A stretch of 64,000 nucleotides of DNA from the NCBI RefSeq assembly GCF_027484545.1, contig NZ_JAIXST010000304.1, positions 33,331 to 97,330 of the forward strand, given 5' to 3'. Made by a program: the position numbers and the translations under genes. Below are positions 28,065 to 39,509 of this stretch, piece after piece (positions within the stretch are counted from its first letter, which is position 1; every line of letters begins with the position of its first letter). The stretch is from Runella sp. Its GTDB lineage: Bacteria > Bacteroidota > Bacteroidia > Cytophagales > Spirosomataceae. A model generated the notes under the pieces. The model was not told where the DNA came from and did no database searches. It worked only from the letters and a program-made list of their open reading frames with translations.

Positions 28065-29222
28065 ATGTCTATTGATTTTTCAACTATTCCCTCCCCTTGT
28101 TTTGTATTAGAAGAGAGGCTTCTACGTCAGAATTTGCAATTAATTCGTAACGTAATGGATGAAGCGGGGTGTCAAATTATTTTGGCACTGAAGGGGTTTT
28201 CAATGTTTAGTGCATTTCCTATCGTAAAAGAATACCTTCCCGGGGCTACGGCCAGTTCGCTCCATGAAATCAAGCTCATAAACGATTATTTGGGATATAA
28301 ATCACATACCTATATTCCTGCATATCAGGACAGAGAGTTTGCTGAGGTACTTGAGCGGAGCAGTCACATCACTTTTAATTCGTTATCCCAGTGGGAGCGA
28401 TTTAAAGGACAGGTTAAGGCGTTTAATCAGGCAAATCCGGAAAGAATCATTTCCTGCGGAATTCGCGTAAATCCTCAGTATTCGGAAGTGGAAACGGACA
28501 TGTATAACCCATGTGTACCCGGCTCGCGACTTGGCGTGACTCGAACTCATTTGGGTGAGCAATTGCCGGAAGGAATGGAGGGAATTCATTTTCATACACT
28601 TTGTGAAAACGGTTCGGATGTATTGGAGCGTACATTGGAGGCTCTTGAAAGCCGTTTTGGTGATCTGCTTCATCAAGCTAAATGGCTTAATATGGGAGGA
28701 GGCCACCTGATGACTCGTGAAGGGTATGACATTTCAAAGCTTGTTAAGCTCATTAAGCAACTGAAAGAGAAATACAATTTGGAGGTGATTTTGGAGCCTG
28801 GGTCGGCTATTGCGTGGCGTACGGGTTATCTGACGTCTACCGTTTTAGATATTATGGAGAGCCAAGGTATTCAAGTAGCTATTTTAGATACTTCTTTTGC
28901 AGCTCACATGCCTGATACGTTGGAAATGCCCTACAAACCTCGTATTTTAGGGGCTCATTACGAACCTATGGAAGGGATGCCTACGTATAGACTTGGGGGG
29001 ATGACTTGTTTGGCGGGCGATTTTATGGGAGATTACTCTTTTGAAAAACCTTTAGAAATAGGAAGCCAATTAGTATTTGATGATATGATTCATTATACAA
29101 TGGTCAAAACTACTACTTTCAACGGTGTAAATCTTCCTTCCATTGGGATTTGGAAAACGGATGATACATTTCAACTGGTAAAACAGTACGGTTATGAGAG
29201 TTTTAAAGACAGACTGAGTTAG
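28065..29222 (+). CDS. nspC: Carboxynorspermidine decarboxylase
   Basis: PSPCFVLEERLLRQNL, ILALKGFSMFSAFP, GIHFHTLCENG, NMGGGHLMTREGYD, VILEPGSAIAW. Confidence 0.93.
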   Translation: MSIDFSTIPSPCFVLEERLLRQNLQLIRNVMDEAGCQIILALKGFSMFSAFPIVKEYLPGATASSLHEIKLINDYLGYKSHTYIPAYQDREFAEVLERSSHITFNSLSQWERFKGQVKAFNQANPERIISCGIRVNPQYSEVETDMYNPCVPGSRLGVTRTHLGEQLPEGMEGIHFHTLCENGSDVLERTLEALESRFGDLLHQAKWLNMGGGHLMTREGYDISKLVKLIKQLKEKYNLEVILEPGSAIAWRTGYLTSTVLDIMESQGIQVAILDTSFAAHMPDTLEMPYKPRILGAHYEPMEGMPTYRLGGMTCLAGDFMGDYSFEKPLEIGSQLVFDDMIHYTMVKTTTFNGVNLPSIGIWKTDDTFQLVKQYGYESFKDRLS

Positions 29223-29352
29223 AGTCAATTGTTTAGATACACTACTAACAGTAGTTGTCTTTAGAAATACGCTTTGGTATATGAATTACTAACCTAAAGA
29301 GATTGAATTTGTTATATTCCTGTTTGAATTTTCACTCAATTTATGAAATTTC

Positions 29353-29763
29353 ATGATTTCTAAAAAAGCCAAATATGCCCTTAAAGCCTTAAAGGTGTTG
29401 ACCGAAGAATTCGGTAAAGGGCCTGTCCTGATTTCGCACGTTGCCGAACGCGAAAACATTCCCAAAAAATTTCTGGAAGCCATTCTTCTGGAATTACGTA
29501 ATCACGGCATTTTGTCAAGCCAAAAGGGCAAAGGAGGAGGATATATGTTAAGAGTTGAACCTGCACGTGTCAATTTTGCCCAGGTAATCCGGGTCATAGA
29601 CGGCCCTATCGCCCCTACCCCCTGCGTATCACTTCATTTTTATGTGAAATGTGATGATTGCATTGATGAAGCGACTTGTGCCCTACGACCCGTAATGGAG
29701 CAAGTAAGAGACGCCAACTTAGGAGTGTACGAAGAAACTACATTGGCTATTTTTGTAAAATAG
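29353..29763 (+). CDS. Rrf2-family transcriptional regulator
   Basis: SKKAKYALKALKVLTEEFGKGPVLISHVAERENIPKKFLEAILLELRNHGILSSQKGKGGGYML; CVSLHFYVKCDDCIDEATCALRPV. Confidence 0.93.
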   Translation: MISKKAKYALKALKVLTEEFGKGPVLISHVAERENIPKKFLEAILLELRNHGILSSQKGKGGGYMLRVEPARVNFAQVIRVIDGPIAPTPCVSLHFYVKCDDCIDEATCALRPVMEQVRDANLGVYEETTLAIFVK

Positions 29764-29765
29764 GC

Positions 29766-32630
29766 TTAATTCATTTTTTCTTTCAAAAACGAGGCAGTGT
29801 AATTATCGTCGAGTTGAATCATGGCTTCTGGAGTGCCGACAAAAGTTATATACCCACCTTTGTCTCCTCCTTCGGGGCCAAGGTCAATGATCCAATCGGC
29901 AGATTTAATGATTTCAACATTGTGTTCAATGACAATAACCGTGTCACCTTGGTTGACGAGGGCATTCAGTGCTTTGAGCAGTTTTTGAATATCATGGAAG
30001 TGCAAACCGGTTGTAGGCTCATCAAAGATAAACAGCGAGCGTCCTTGGTTGGGATTTGACTTACTTAAGAAAAACGCCAATTTTACCCGTTGCGCTTCTC
30101 CTCCTGATAAGGTATTGGAAGATTGACCTAATTTGACATATCCAAGCCCTACATCCTGTAAGGGTTGCATTCGTTCGGCGAGTTTGGGTTCTTCTGTATG
30201 GAAGAACTCAATCGCTTCATCCACTGTCATATTTAATATATCGGCAATATCCGCAGATTCGCCCGTAGGGCGCTGATAACGTACATCCAGAATTTCCTGC
30301 TTAAAGCGTTTGCCTCCGCAGGCTTCACATTTAAGATAAATATCGGCCATAAATTGCATCTCAATTTTAACCTGACCTTCTCCCTGACAGGTTTCACAAC
30401 GGCCTCCCTCTACATTAAACGAAAAATGAGATGGCTTGTAACCGCGTGCTTTTGCCACTGGCACTTCGCTCATCATCTGACGTATATAGTCATAAGCTTT
30501 GATGTACGTGACCGGATTGGAGCGTGATGATTTTCCAATGGGATTTTGATCCACCATTTCGATGTTATCAATGCGGTCAATACTTCCCGTTAGGTTGGAA
30601 TACTTGCCGCCTTCATCGTTGTATTCGCCTTTTTGCCGAGCCAATGCAGGAAACAGGATTTTACGAATAAGTGTCGACTTTCCGGAACCTGAGACCCCGG
30701 TGATTGCCGTAAAAGTTCCCAGTGGGAATTTTACATCCACGTCTTTCAGGTTGTTTTCTCTTGCTCCTGTGAGTTCAAGCCAATGAGTAGTCTTACGACG
30801 AAAGGTAGGAACGGGTATTTGCTCTCTTCCCGTTAGGAAATCAATGGTGTGGGATTTAACCCCTTCAGTGGGGTTCAAAATATCCGCCCATGTTCCCTGC
30901 CAAACCACTTCCCCACCTAAATTTCCTGCATCTGGTCCAATGTCGATGATTTGGTCGGCGGCGCGCATTACTTCTTCTTCGTGTTCCACTACAATCACCG
31001 TATTGCCCATGTCTCTAAGTGATTCCAGTACGCTCACCAGTTTGCGGGTATCGCGTGGGTGAAGGCCAATGCTGGGCTCGTCCAAAATATACATCGAACC
31101 CACCAAAGCACTTCCCAGAGAAGTTGCTAATTTGATGCGTTGAAACTCTCCTCCCGAAAGTGAATTGGTTAAGCGATTGAGATTCAAATACCCCAATCCA
31201 ACTCGCTCCATGTATTCAAGACGATTTTCGATTTCAATCAAAATCCGTTTGGCAATGCCGTATTGATAATCAGGTAATCCTAATGATTTAAAGAATTGCA
31301 ATACCTCTAAAATGGGCATCAGAACAAGGTCTGTAATGGAAGCACCACCTACTTTTACATAACTTGCGTCCTGCCGTAATCTTGATCCACGACATTCGGG
31401 ACATGTTGTACGTCCGCGATAACGCGATAGCATGACCCGGTATTGGACTTTATGGGTTTGGGATTCGAGGTGTGCAAAAAACGCATCCAATCCTTCAAAA
31501 TAACTGTTCCCTTTCCAAATAAGCGATTTTTGTTCGTCGGTTAGGTCTTTGTAAGCGCGGTGAATGGGAAAATCAAAGCGAATACCATGGCGTAAAAGCG
31601 GCGCTAACCATTCACTCATTTTCTCGGTACGCCACGGAGCAATGGCTCCTTCAAATACCGATAGGTTTTTATCCGGAACGATCAATTCAGGGTCAAGTCC
31701 CAGCACTTTACCAAAGCCTTCGCAGCGTTTACAGGCACCATAAGGATTATTAAAACTGAAAAGGTTGACACTGGGTTCTTCAAATTTGAGGCCGTCCAAT
31801 TCAAATTTATCGGAAAATTCGCGACGTTCACCACCTGCTATTTGTATAATACATAAACCTTCTCCTTCAAAAAAAGCCGTTTGAACAGAATCGGATAATC
31901 GGAATTGAGTGTCTTCGTCGTCGTGTTTGACTGCCGCACGGTCTACCAGAATAAAGAAGTCAGAAGCCGGAAGAGAGAAATCGGGAGTTGCGGTATTTTC
32001 TATCAACTCTTCAATATTTTTCATTTCCTCCCCTGCCACTACCCTCGTATATCCTTTCGACAGTAATATATTCAGTTCCTGAACTAAGGTTCGGTTTTCT
32101 TTTATAATCAGGGGTGCTAATACCATCACACGGGTGCCTTCCTCATGGTTCTGCATGAATTTCACGACGTCTGTAACGGTATCTTTACGTACGGCATGGC
32201 CTGATACGGGCGAATAAGTAATGCCCACGCGGGCAAAAAGTAGTTTGAGGTAATCGTAGATTTCGGTAGTAGTACCGACAGTGGAACGCGGATTGCGCGT
32301 ATTGACTTTTTGCTCAATGGCTACTGCCGGAGATATGCCTTTGATATAATCTACTTCGGGTTTTTCCATTCGTCCCAAAAACTGACGCGCGTAACTGCTC
32401 AGACTTTCGACGTACATCCGTTGACCTTCGGCAAAGAGGGTATCAAAGGCTAAAGAAGATTTTCCAGAACCTGATACTCCCGTAACCACCACGAGTTTGT
32501 TGCGAGGAATGGCTACGTCAATGTTTTTTAAATTGTTTACGCGGGCGCCTTTGATGAGGATATATCGCTTCGGGTCAAGACCTTCGAAGTCGGCGGGAGG
32601 AGTTATTTGCTGATTTTCGGCTTTGTTCAT
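29766..32630 (-). CDS. uvrA: Excinuclease ABC subunit A
   Basis: 954 aa with two ABC domains ([35 protein letters not shown]), zinc-finger motifs, [12 protein letters not shown]. Confidence 0.98.
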   Translation of the reverse strand: MNKAENQQITPPADFEGLDPKRYILIKGARVNNLKNIDVAIPRNKLVVVTGVSGSGKSSLAFDTLFAEGQRMYVESLSSYARQFLGRMEKPEVDYIKGISPAVAIEQKVNTRNPRSTVGTTTEIYDYLKLLFARVGITYSPVSGHAVRKDTVTDVVKFMQNHEEGTRVMVLAPLIIKENRTLVQELNILLSKGYTRVVAGEEMKNIEELIENTATPDFSLPASDFFILVDRAAVKHDDEDTQFRLSDSVQTAFFEGEGLCIIQIAGGERREFSDKFELDGLKFEEPSVNLFSFNNPYGACKRCEGFGKVLGLDPELIVPDKNLSVFEGAIAPWRTEKMSEWLAPLLRHGIRFDFPIHRAYKDLTDEQKSLIWKGNSYFEGLDAFFAHLESQTHKVQYRVMLSRYRGRTTCPECRGSRLRQDASYVKVGGASITDLVLMPILEVLQFFKSLGLPDYQYGIAKRILIEIENRLEYMERVGLGYLNLNRLTNSLSGGEFQRIKLATSLGSALVGSMYILDEPSIGLHPRDTRKLVSVLESLRDMGNTVIVVEHEEEVMRAADQIIDIGPDAGNLGGEVVWQGTWADILNPTEGVKSHTIDFLTGREQIPVPTFRRKTTHWLELTGARENNLKDVDVKFPLGTFTAITGVSGSGKSTLIRKILFPALARQKGEYNDEGGKYSNLTGSIDRIDNIEMVDQNPIGKSSRSNPVTYIKAYDYIRQMMSEVPVAKARGYKPSHFSFNVEGGRCETCQGEGQVKIEMQFMADIYLKCEACGGKRFKQEILDVRYQRPTGESADIADILNMTVDEAIEFFHTEEPKLAERMQPLQDVGLGYVKLGQSSNTLSGGEAQRVKLAFFLSKSNPNQGRSLFIFDEPTTGLHFHDIQKLLKALNALVNQGDTVIVIEHNVEIIKSADWIIDLGPEGGDKGGYITFVGTPEAMIQLDDNYTASFLKEKMN

Positions 32631-32736
32631 TGGGCTGGGTTACAAAACTTACAAAAATACGGAAAATGCCTTCGATTTGCTAACGACGATTTTATATAAA
32701 ACTGTAGTTTCCAAAGTTGACAATGGCATGACATTA

Positions 32737-32775
32737 AAAAAACGGCGCAGTTGTCGGTTGACAACTCACGCCGTT
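32737..32775 (-). terminator. Terminator of the CBS-domain gene
   Basis: AACGGCG...TTGTC-ggtt-GACAA...CGCCGTT with a T-run on the minus strand. Confidence 0.75.
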
Positions 32776-32795
32776 TAGAAGAACGTTTTAAGCGA

Positions 32796-33212
32796 TTAGT
32801 ATTGTTCCAACATGTACTTAATAATATCCGTAGTAGTGACAATGCCGACCAAACCGCCGTTTTCAATGACCGGCAACGCATGATATTCTTCGACAGTCAG
32901 AATTTCGGCTACGTCGCGAATACTCAAAGAGGCTTCTACGGTGCGGGGTTTTTGGGTCATTACCTGCGGAATGGTCAACATTTCTAAAACGGCTTCATCC
33001 GCGCCTTCCTGATTTTCAAATAAGGAACTGAATGTAAGACGATTGATGTCCGTACGGCTTACCATACCCACTATTTCTTTTCCGTCCAATACCGGTAAAT
33101 GTCGAATATGGTTCTTTTTAATTAAGTCAATTACTTCATGCAAATTGTCGGTAACTTTTACGGTTAACACGTTTTTGGTCATGATGTGCGAAATTGGTTC
33201 TCTTCTTTTCAT
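32796..33212 (-). CDS. CBS-domain protein (two CBS motifs)
   Basis: SHIMTKNVLTVKVTDNLHEVIDLIKKNHIRHLPVLDGKEIVGMVSRTDI; HALPVIENGGLVGIVTTTDIIKYML. Confidence 0.93.
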   Translation of the reverse strand: MKRREPISHIMTKNVLTVKVTDNLHEVIDLIKKNHIRHLPVLDGKEIVGMVSRTDINRLTFSSLFENQEGADEAVLEMLTIPQVMTQKPRTVEASLSIRDVAEILTVEEYHALPVIENGGLVGIVTTTDIIKYMLEQY

Positions 33213-33326
33213 TAGGAAATTGATTTATTGTGATGTTCAATATTCCTCATTTCTTATCGAGTGCTTTATGACCAATAGCATCTTCTAAAAATGCCTTTTG
33301 TCATAGTTGCCATTCTCACAATAAAA

Positions 33327-33356
33327 AACCGCTGCTCCCTCAGGGAACAACGGTTA
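33327..33356 (-). terminator. Terminator of the fasciclin-domain gene
   Basis: AACCGctgcTCCCtcaGGGAacaaCGGTT with adjacent A-run on the plus strand. Confidence 0.7.
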
Positions 33357-33372
33357 GAAAGATCCTTACAAT

Positions 33373-34371
33373 TTATGGAATTATAACGCGGTCGATGACG
33401 TGAACGACGCCGTTGGTAGCCGTCAGATTGGCGGCTGTTACATTGGCATTGTTGGTGCCGTTGCCTGCGCCCCGTACCTGTACTCCTTCCTTCCCTACTG
33501 TAATAGTAATAGGGGCCGTTCCTGCGGTGGTTACCGTACCTGAAGCCAAATTGGTCGAAAATACGCGTCCGGGAACTACGTGCGCCAATAACACATTGGT
33601 TAGTGTCGTTAGCGTTGCACCGCTTGCTGCATTGATAACAGCGATGGTGTTAAAAGGAGTTGCCTGAAAAGCTGCATTGGTAGGGGCAAAAACGGTGTAA
33701 GGCGTAGTACCTGTCAATACTGACGTTACCGTAACTCCCACGGTAGGATTAGCCTGAATAACCTTGGTAAGGGCGGCTACCAGGAAGGTAAGGTCCGGAC
33801 TGTCCTGCGCTAACTGAAGAAGCGTACGGGAAGGAGGTAAGATAACGCGGTCAATCACGTGAATGACGCCATTGTCCGCACTTATATCTGCTGATATGAC
33901 CTTAGCGCCGTTTACAGAAACTCCGCCTGCATTTTTAGTAACGAATGCTTTGCCGCCTCCCAAAGTTGTTACTTCGGTATTGCTTGCAGTAGGGATGGCA
34001 CTTGAAAGGATAGTTGTACCCAGCACATGGTATTGAAGAACGGCTTTCAGTGTGTTGACATCAAGCGTGTTTACGGTAGCCAGACTGAACCCAGATGCTA
34101 TGAAAGCGGCATCGTTGGGAGCAAAAACCGTCAGAGTGCCCGTTTTGAGGGCGTCTGCTAAGCCTGCCCGAGTCACTGCTGCTCTCAAAATGCTGAAATC
34201 ATTGTTGGCAAGTACAATATCGGTGACAGTGTTAGGCGCAGGTGCTTCTTCTTTGCAGCCTGTAAATAAAGTGCTGGCCAGGACTGCTAACACAATCATT
34301 ATTTGATTTCTGACTATTAACAAAGGAGTTTTCATGATTAGTATTTTTTTAGTGTGACTATTATTAGTCAT
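33373..34371 (-). CDS. Lipoprotein with two fasciclin (FAS1) domains
   Basis: LTVFAPNDAAFIASG..., YTVFAPTNAAFQATPF..., twice VIHVIDRVILPP / VVHVIDRVIIP. Confidence 0.93.
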   Translation of the reverse strand: MTNNSHTKKILIMKTPLLIVRNQIMIVLAVLASTLFTGCKEEAPAPNTVTDIVLANNDFSILRAAVTRAGLADALKTGTLTVFAPNDAAFIASGFSLATVNTLDVNTLKAVLQYHVLGTTILSSAIPTASNTEVTTLGGGKAFVTKNAGGVSVNGAKVISADISADNGVIHVIDRVILPPSRTLLQLAQDSPDLTFLVAALTKVIQANPTVGVTVTSVLTGTTPYTVFAPTNAAFQATPFNTIAVINAASGATLTTLTNVLLAHVVPGRVFSTNLASGTVTTAGTAPITITVGKEGVQVRGAGNGTNNANVTAANLTATNGVVHVIDRVIIP

Positions 34372-34473
34372 CCTAACAACTTAGTGTATGATTTTTTTGT
34401 TTATTTTTTTGTGAAATAAATTAAACAAATGGTATCTCTACTGAGATATCCATTGAAGGAAGCAAAAATAAAA

Positions 34474-34501
34474 ATCCCCAATGATTTCATTCATTGGGGA
34501 T
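34474..34501 (-). terminator. Terminator of gcvP
   Basis: ATCCCCAATGA-tttcat-TCATTGGGGAT. Confidence 0.8.
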
Positions 34502-34536
34502 TAAACACAGCAAGTCGGCTGAAATTTAAAGAGAAC

Positions 34537-37458
34537 TTATCCTGCTTCGGCTGATGCATATTCTTCAATAGGCACACAGGAACAAACCAAATGACGGTCG
34601 CCATATGCGGAGTCAATACGGCTGACGCTTGGCCAAAACTTATTGAAACGCAAATGAGGCATCGGGAAAGCGGCTTTTTCGCGGCTATACGGACGCTCCC
34701 AATTTTCGACCAATACCACACGAGCGGTGTGAGGCGCATTTTTCAATACGTTATTGGCTTTGTCCGCAGTTCCTTCTTCTACTTCACGTATTTCGGCACG
34801 AATGCTTAAAAGTGCGTCACAGAAACGGTCCAATTCTGTTTTTGACTCAGATTCTGTTGGCTCAATCATCAACGTCCCCGCTACCGGAAACGACAACGTT
34901 GGCGCGTGAAACCCATAATCCATCAGGCGTTTTGCTAAATCTTCGGCTTCCACTCCGACTGCTTTGAACGGACGACAGTCCACAATCATTTCGTGCGCAC
35001 AACGACCATTTGCGCCGGTGTACAGAATTTCAAATTGGCCATTGCCTGCCAAACGCTGTTTGATGTAATTGGCATTCAAAATGGCCATTTTAGTAGCATT
35101 GGTCACTCCTTCTCCGCCCATCATAGCGATGTAGGCGTGAGAGATGGTTAAAATGCTGGCAGAGCCATAAGGCGCGGCTGACACAGCCCCCCTGCCCCCA
35201 ACGGGGGAGTTGTTAATTCCCCCATTGGGGCGGTCCTCCGAAGCGATGAGGTTTACGTGTCCCGGCAAATATGGTACTAAATGCGCTGCTACACCGATAG
35301 GACCCATACCCGGACCGCCGCCGCCGTGAGGAATACAGAATGTTTTGTGCAGATTGAGGTGACAAACGTCTGCGCCAATGGTAGCCGGGCTGGTTAAACC
35401 CACCTGAGCATTCATATTTGCCCCATCCATGTATACTTGTCCACCGTGACTGTGGATAACTTCGCAAATTTCGATGATACTTTCTTCAAATACGCCGTGG
35501 GTCGAAGGATAAGTCACCATCAAACATGCCAATTCGTTGCTGTACTGTTCGGCTTTGGCTTTGAGGTCAGCTACGTCGATGTTTCCGCGCTCGTCACATT
35601 TAGTCACTACCACTTTCATGCCCGCCATCACGGCTGATGCGGGATTGGTTCCGTGTGCTGAGGAGGGAATTAAGGCTACGTTGCGGTGGCTGTCGCCGCG
35701 CGCTTCGTGATAGGCCCGAATCACCATCAAACCGGCATATTCGCCCTGCGCACCGGAGTTAGGTTGTAGGGACATGGCTGCAAAACCGGTGATTTCACAC
35801 AACCAATCATTCAAATGTTTGAATAATAACTGATACCCTGCCGTTTGGCTTGTCGGTGCAAAGGGGTGCATTTTGCCGAATTCAGGCCAGGTAACTGGAA
35901 TCATTTCGGCGGTAGCGTTGAGTTTCATGGTGCAGCTTCCCAACGAAATCATGGAATGTACCAACGATAAATCTTTGCTTTCCAACGACTTCAAATAACG
36001 AAGCATATCGTGCTCGGTATGGTAGGTGCTGAATACGGGATGTGTCAGATAATCTGATTGACGGGCTAAATTTTCAGGGAAGTTTATTTCCACCTCACTT
36101 GACAAGGTCATTTCAACCCCTTCTCCCGAAGCAGTCGCAAATAAATCCAATAAGGCAATCAAATCGCTGAATGATTTTACTTCATCAAACGAAACGCCCA
36201 CGCGACCATTGGCAGTATAGCGTAAGTTAATCCAACGTTTTTCAGCTTCTTCGCGCAGATTATCCACGTTATGAACCTGCACCGTCACGGTATCAAAATA
36301 ATTTTGCGTCAACACTTCATAACCCATCGTAGCAACGGATTCAGCAAAGGCTTTGGTCAAACCGTGTACTTTGGAAGCAATGGTTTTTAAACCTTCTGGC
36401 CCGTGATATACGGCATAAGCTGCGGCCATGACGGAAAGCAATACCTGTGCAGTACAAATGTTGGAAGTGGCTTTTTCGCGACGAATGTGCTGCTCGCGGG
36501 TTTGTAACGCCATACGTAACGCCCGATTTCCTTCGGCATCAATGGATACGCCAATGATACGGCCGGGGATTTGACGTTTGAAGGCATCTTTTGTGGCAAA
36601 GAAAGCCGCGTGCGGGCCACCGTAGCCCATCGGAACGCCAAAACGTTGGGCCGAGCCTACCACCACATCAGCGCCCATTTCACCGGGAGATTTGAGTAAG
36701 GTAAGACTTAACAAATCGGCGGCTACGGCTACAGAAATGTTCAACTCGTGCGCGGCAGCGATGAAATCGGTATAATCAATGACTTCCCCGTCGGTAGCAG
36801 GATATTGCACCAATACGCCGAAAATGGCAGCGTTGGTCAAGTCCACTTTAGAGTAGTCGCCTACTACTACGCTGATATTGAGCGGGGTAGCGCGGGTATA
36901 AATCAAATCAATCGTTTGCGGATGGCAACGGTCAGAGACAAAAAACGTTTCCGCTTTTTTCCGGGCTGCCGGACGAAGGCTGTGCAACATTGTCATGGCT
37001 TCGGCAGCAGCGGTGGCTTCGTCCAACAAAGAGGCGTTGGCGATTTCCATGCCTGTCAAATCAATGACCGCCGTTTGGAAGTTAAGCAACATTTCCAAAC
37101 GTCCCTGCGCGATTTCGGCCTGATACGGCGTGTAGGCCGTGTACCAAGCGGGATTTTCCATGATATTGCGCAAAATCACATTGGGCACACTGGTATCATA
37201 ATACCCGGTTCCGATGTAGGATTGAAAAATGCGGTTTTGACGCGCTACTTTTTTCAAATCGTTCAAAAAGTCAAATTCTGACTTCGGAGCGGGTAAATTC
37301 AGCGGCTGCTTCAAGCGGATAGCCGCCGGCACCGTTTGGTCTATCAACTCGTCGAGCGTAGCAACGCCGACTGTTTTTAGCATTTCCTGTAAATCTTTGG
37401 AACTTTGGCCGTGGTGACGGCGCTCGAAGGATTCTTGTTGGTGAAGACTGATTTTCAT
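34537..37458 (-). CDS. gcvP: Glycine dehydrogenase (decarboxylating), P protein, with repeat-derived insertion
   Basis: [18 protein letters not shown]...; PLP-site region [21 protein letters not shown]; insertion [18 protein letters not shown] before [12 protein letters not shown]. Confidence 0.96.
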   Translation of the reverse strand: MKISLHQQESFERRHHGQSSKDLQEMLKTVGVATLDELIDQTVPAAIRLKQPLNLPAPKSEFDFLNDLKKVARQNRIFQSYIGTGYYDTSVPNVILRNIMENPAWYTAYTPYQAEIAQGRLEMLLNFQTAVIDLTGMEIANASLLDEATAAAEAMTMLHSLRPAARKKAETFFVSDRCHPQTIDLIYTRATPLNISVVVGDYSKVDLTNAAIFGVLVQYPATDGEVIDYTDFIAAAHELNISVAVAADLLSLTLLKSPGEMGADVVVGSAQRFGVPMGYGGPHAAFFATKDAFKRQIPGRIIGVSIDAEGNRALRMALQTREQHIRREKATSNICTAQVLLSVMAAAYAVYHGPEGLKTIASKVHGLTKAFAESVATMGYEVLTQNYFDTVTVQVHNVDNLREEAEKRWINLRYTANGRVGVSFDEVKSFSDLIALLDLFATASGEGVEMTLSSEVEINFPENLARQSDYLTHPVFSTYHTEHDMLRYLKSLESKDLSLVHSMISLGSCTMKLNATAEMIPVTWPEFGKMHPFAPTSQTAGYQLLFKHLNDWLCEITGFAAMSLQPNSGAQGEYAGLMVIRAYHEARGDSHRNVALIPSSAHGTNPASAVMAGMKVVVTKCDERGNIDVADLKAKAEQYSNELACLMVTYPSTHGVFEESIIEICEVIHSHGGQVYMDGANMNAQVGLTSPATIGADVCHLNLHKTFCIPHGGGGPGMGPIGVAAHLVPYLPGHVNLIASEDRPNGGINNSPVGGRGAVSAAPYGSASILTISHAYIAMMGGEGVTNATKMAILNANYIKQRLAGNGQFEILYTGANGRCAHEMIVDCRPFKAVGVEAEDLAKRLMDYGFHAPTLSFPVAGTLMIEPTESESKTELDRFCDALLSIRAEIREVEEGTADKANNVLKNAPHTARVVLVENWERPYSREKAAFPMPHLRFNKFWPSVSRIDSAYGDRHLVCSCVPIEEYASAEAG
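35184..35233. repeat. C/G palindromic repeat pair inside gcvP
   Basis: CAGCCCCCCTGCCCCCAACGGGGGAGTTGTTAATTCCCCCATTGGGGCGG. Confidence 0.85.
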
Positions 37459-37614
37459 CCGATGATCAGAGCGGGATAGATATGTTAAGAATTCGCAAAA
37501 ATAGTCAAAAAATAGGCTGCTTGTTGCCTCCTTTTCTTGGAAAAACAAAATTTGATTAGTAAAGTTTGGTCAATCCTGCTTATTAATAAAAAAGTTACAA
37601 AAAGGCGATTTTTC

Positions 37615-37682
37615 CCCCTTTAAATAACCCCACGGCAGCGGCCGACCGTCTAAATCCTCCCGTAACGGCAGACCTTCCTGTA
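37615..37682. repeat. Decayed C/G repeat with nested module between gcvP and the GH39-like gene
   Basis: CCCCCTTTAAATAACCCCACGGCAGCGGCCGACCGTCTAAATCCTCCCGTAACGGCAGACC. Confidence 0.5.
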
Positions 37683-37708
37683 AATAAGGACTTTAACGAC
37701 AATAAAAA

Positions 37709-39388
37709 ATGAAAAACATACCTTTTGCTCGAATTTTGACTTTGTGGTTTTGCTGTATTAGTGTTTGGGGACAAAAAGCGACCCTGACGGTTGATTTTAA
37801 CAAAGAAATCGGCCCCATGCAACCTGCCTGGGCGTGGTTTGGGTATGATGAACCAAATTATACCTACATGAAAGACGGCAAAAAACTGTTGTCTGAAATT
37901 GCTGCGCTTAGTCCCGTGCCAGTGTATGTTCGTGCCCACAATCTGCTCACTACGGGCGACGGAACTCCCGCGCTGAAATGGGGCTCGACCAATGCCTACA
38001 CTGAAGATGCGCAGGGTAATCCGAAATACGATTGGACCATCGTAGATAAAATTTTTGATACCTACATCGAGCGAGGCATGAAACCGCTCGCTCAAATGGG
38101 TTTTATGCCCGAAGCCCTTTCCACCAAACCGCAACCGTATCAGCACAAATGGACTCCCGGACAAACGTACAACAGCATTTATACGGGATGGACCTACCCG
38201 CCCAGAGACTATAAGAAATGGGCCGAATTGGTCTATCAGTGGGTCAAACATTCGGTAGCGCGGTATGGGCAAAAGGAAGTGGAAAGTTGGTATTGGGAAT
38301 TATGGAATGAACCCGACAGCCCGTACTGGAGCGGTACTGTAAAAGAGTATTGCAAATTATACGATTACTCTGCCGATGCTGTTCGACGTGCGTTGCCCAC
38401 GGCTAAAATAGGCGGTCCGCACGTTACGGGACCTTCGGGGCGCAGAGGTGGAAACTTTCTGAAAACTTTTTTAAAACATTGCACCCAAGATACCAATTAC
38501 GTCACGGGCAAAATTGGCACACCGCTGGATTTTGTGGCGTTTCATGCCAAAGGAGCTCCCAAACTCGTGAATGGGCACGTGCAAATGAACATGGGAACGC
38601 AGTTGCGCGATATTTCATCGGGTTTTGAGATTGTGGCTTCGTTTCCGCAACTCAAAAATACACCCATCATCATCGGTGAATCTGACCCCGAAGGCTGCGC
38701 GGCCTGCGGCATGAAAACCGACCCGCAAAATGCCTACCGCAATGGCACCATGTATTCGAGCTACACGGCGGCTTCGTTTGCGCGCAAATACGCCTTGGCT
38801 GATCTGCACCAAGTCAATTTCAAAGGGGCGGTGTCGTGGTCGTTTGAGTTTGAAGACCAACCTTGGTTTTACGGGTTCCGGGATTTGGCCACCAACGGCG
38901 TGGACAAACCTGTGTTGAACGTATTCCGAATGTTCGGAAAGATGAGCGGTAAGCGCGTAGAGGTAAAAGGAAACCTCATGTATCCCATGCTGACGGTACG
39001 GGATTCCAGCGTTCGCCACACCCTGCCTGACATTGGCGGATTAGCGTCCAAAGACCAACGCAGAGCTTCCGTAATGCTCTGGAATTATCACGACGACGAC
39101 ATTGTGGGGCAAGCTGCGGCGATTAACCTCACGCTCAAAGGGATTCCCACTAAAAAAGTAAAAATCACGCAATACCGCATTGACAGTGAGCACAGTAACA
39201 GCTACGAAGTATGGAAGAAAATGGGCTCGCCGGCGAATCCCACAGCGGCACAAATTAAGGAACTCGAAAAAGCAGGACAATTGGCTCAATTCGGTTCTCC
39301 TAAAAACGAAACCGTGAAAGACGGTCAATTGATTTTTTCTGTCATGCTGCCTCGGCAGGGCGTGGGATTGGTGATGTTGGAGTGGTGA
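37709..39388 (+). CDS. Glycoside hydrolase, GH39-like (beta-xylosidase type)
   Basis: Signal peptide; WYWELWNEPDSPYWSGTVKEYCKLYDYSADAVRRALPTAKIGGPHVTG acid/base motif; IIIGESDPEGCAACG. Confidence 0.8.
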   Translation: MKNIPFARILTLWFCCISVWGQKATLTVDFNKEIGPMQPAWAWFGYDEPNYTYMKDGKKLLSEIAALSPVPVYVRAHNLLTTGDGTPALKWGSTNAYTEDAQGNPKYDWTIVDKIFDTYIERGMKPLAQMGFMPEALSTKPQPYQHKWTPGQTYNSIYTGWTYPPRDYKKWAELVYQWVKHSVARYGQKEVESWYWELWNEPDSPYWSGTVKEYCKLYDYSADAVRRALPTAKIGGPHVTGPSGRRGGNFLKTFLKHCTQDTNYVTGKIGTPLDFVAFHAKGAPKLVNGHVQMNMGTQLRDISSGFEIVASFPQLKNTPIIIGESDPEGCAACGMKTDPQNAYRNGTMYSSYTAASFARKYALADLHQVNFKGAVSWSFEFEDQPWFYGFRDLATNGVDKPVLNVFRMFGKMSGKRVEVKGNLMYPMLTVRDSSVRHTLPDIGGLASKDQRRASVMLWNYHDDDIVGQAAAINLTLKGIPTKKVKITQYRIDSEHSNSYEVWKKMGSPANPTAAQIKELEKAGQLAQFGSPKNETVKDGQLIFSVMLPRQGVGLVMLEW

Positions 39389-39400
39389 TTCGCTGATTTT

Positions 39401-39498
39401 TTCCCCGCAGATAAACGCAAATTTTATTCGCTGATTTCCGCTGATTTTTTTATTCTGCCAAAATCAGCGGAACCAAATCTGCGAACATCTGCGGGGAA
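39401..39498. repeat. Long imperfect inverted repeat between convergent genes
   Basis: TTCCCCGCAGAT...CGCAAATT...TCCGCTGATTTT / AAAATCAGCGGA...AATCTGCG...ATCTGCGGGGAA. Confidence 0.85.
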
Positions 39499-39509
39499 AT
39501 CTTTTATCT

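Noticed and set aside
36748-37281. Plus-strand 177-aa ORF inside gcvP
   Set aside because: Antisense to conserved gcvP sequence; no independent support
34502-37700. Glycine riboswitch for gcvP
   Set aside because: No recognisable tandem aptamer in the short region upstream of the gcvP start
37595-38272. Minus-strand 225-aa ORF opposite the GH39-like gene
   Set aside because: Mostly antisense to a well-supported secreted hydrolase
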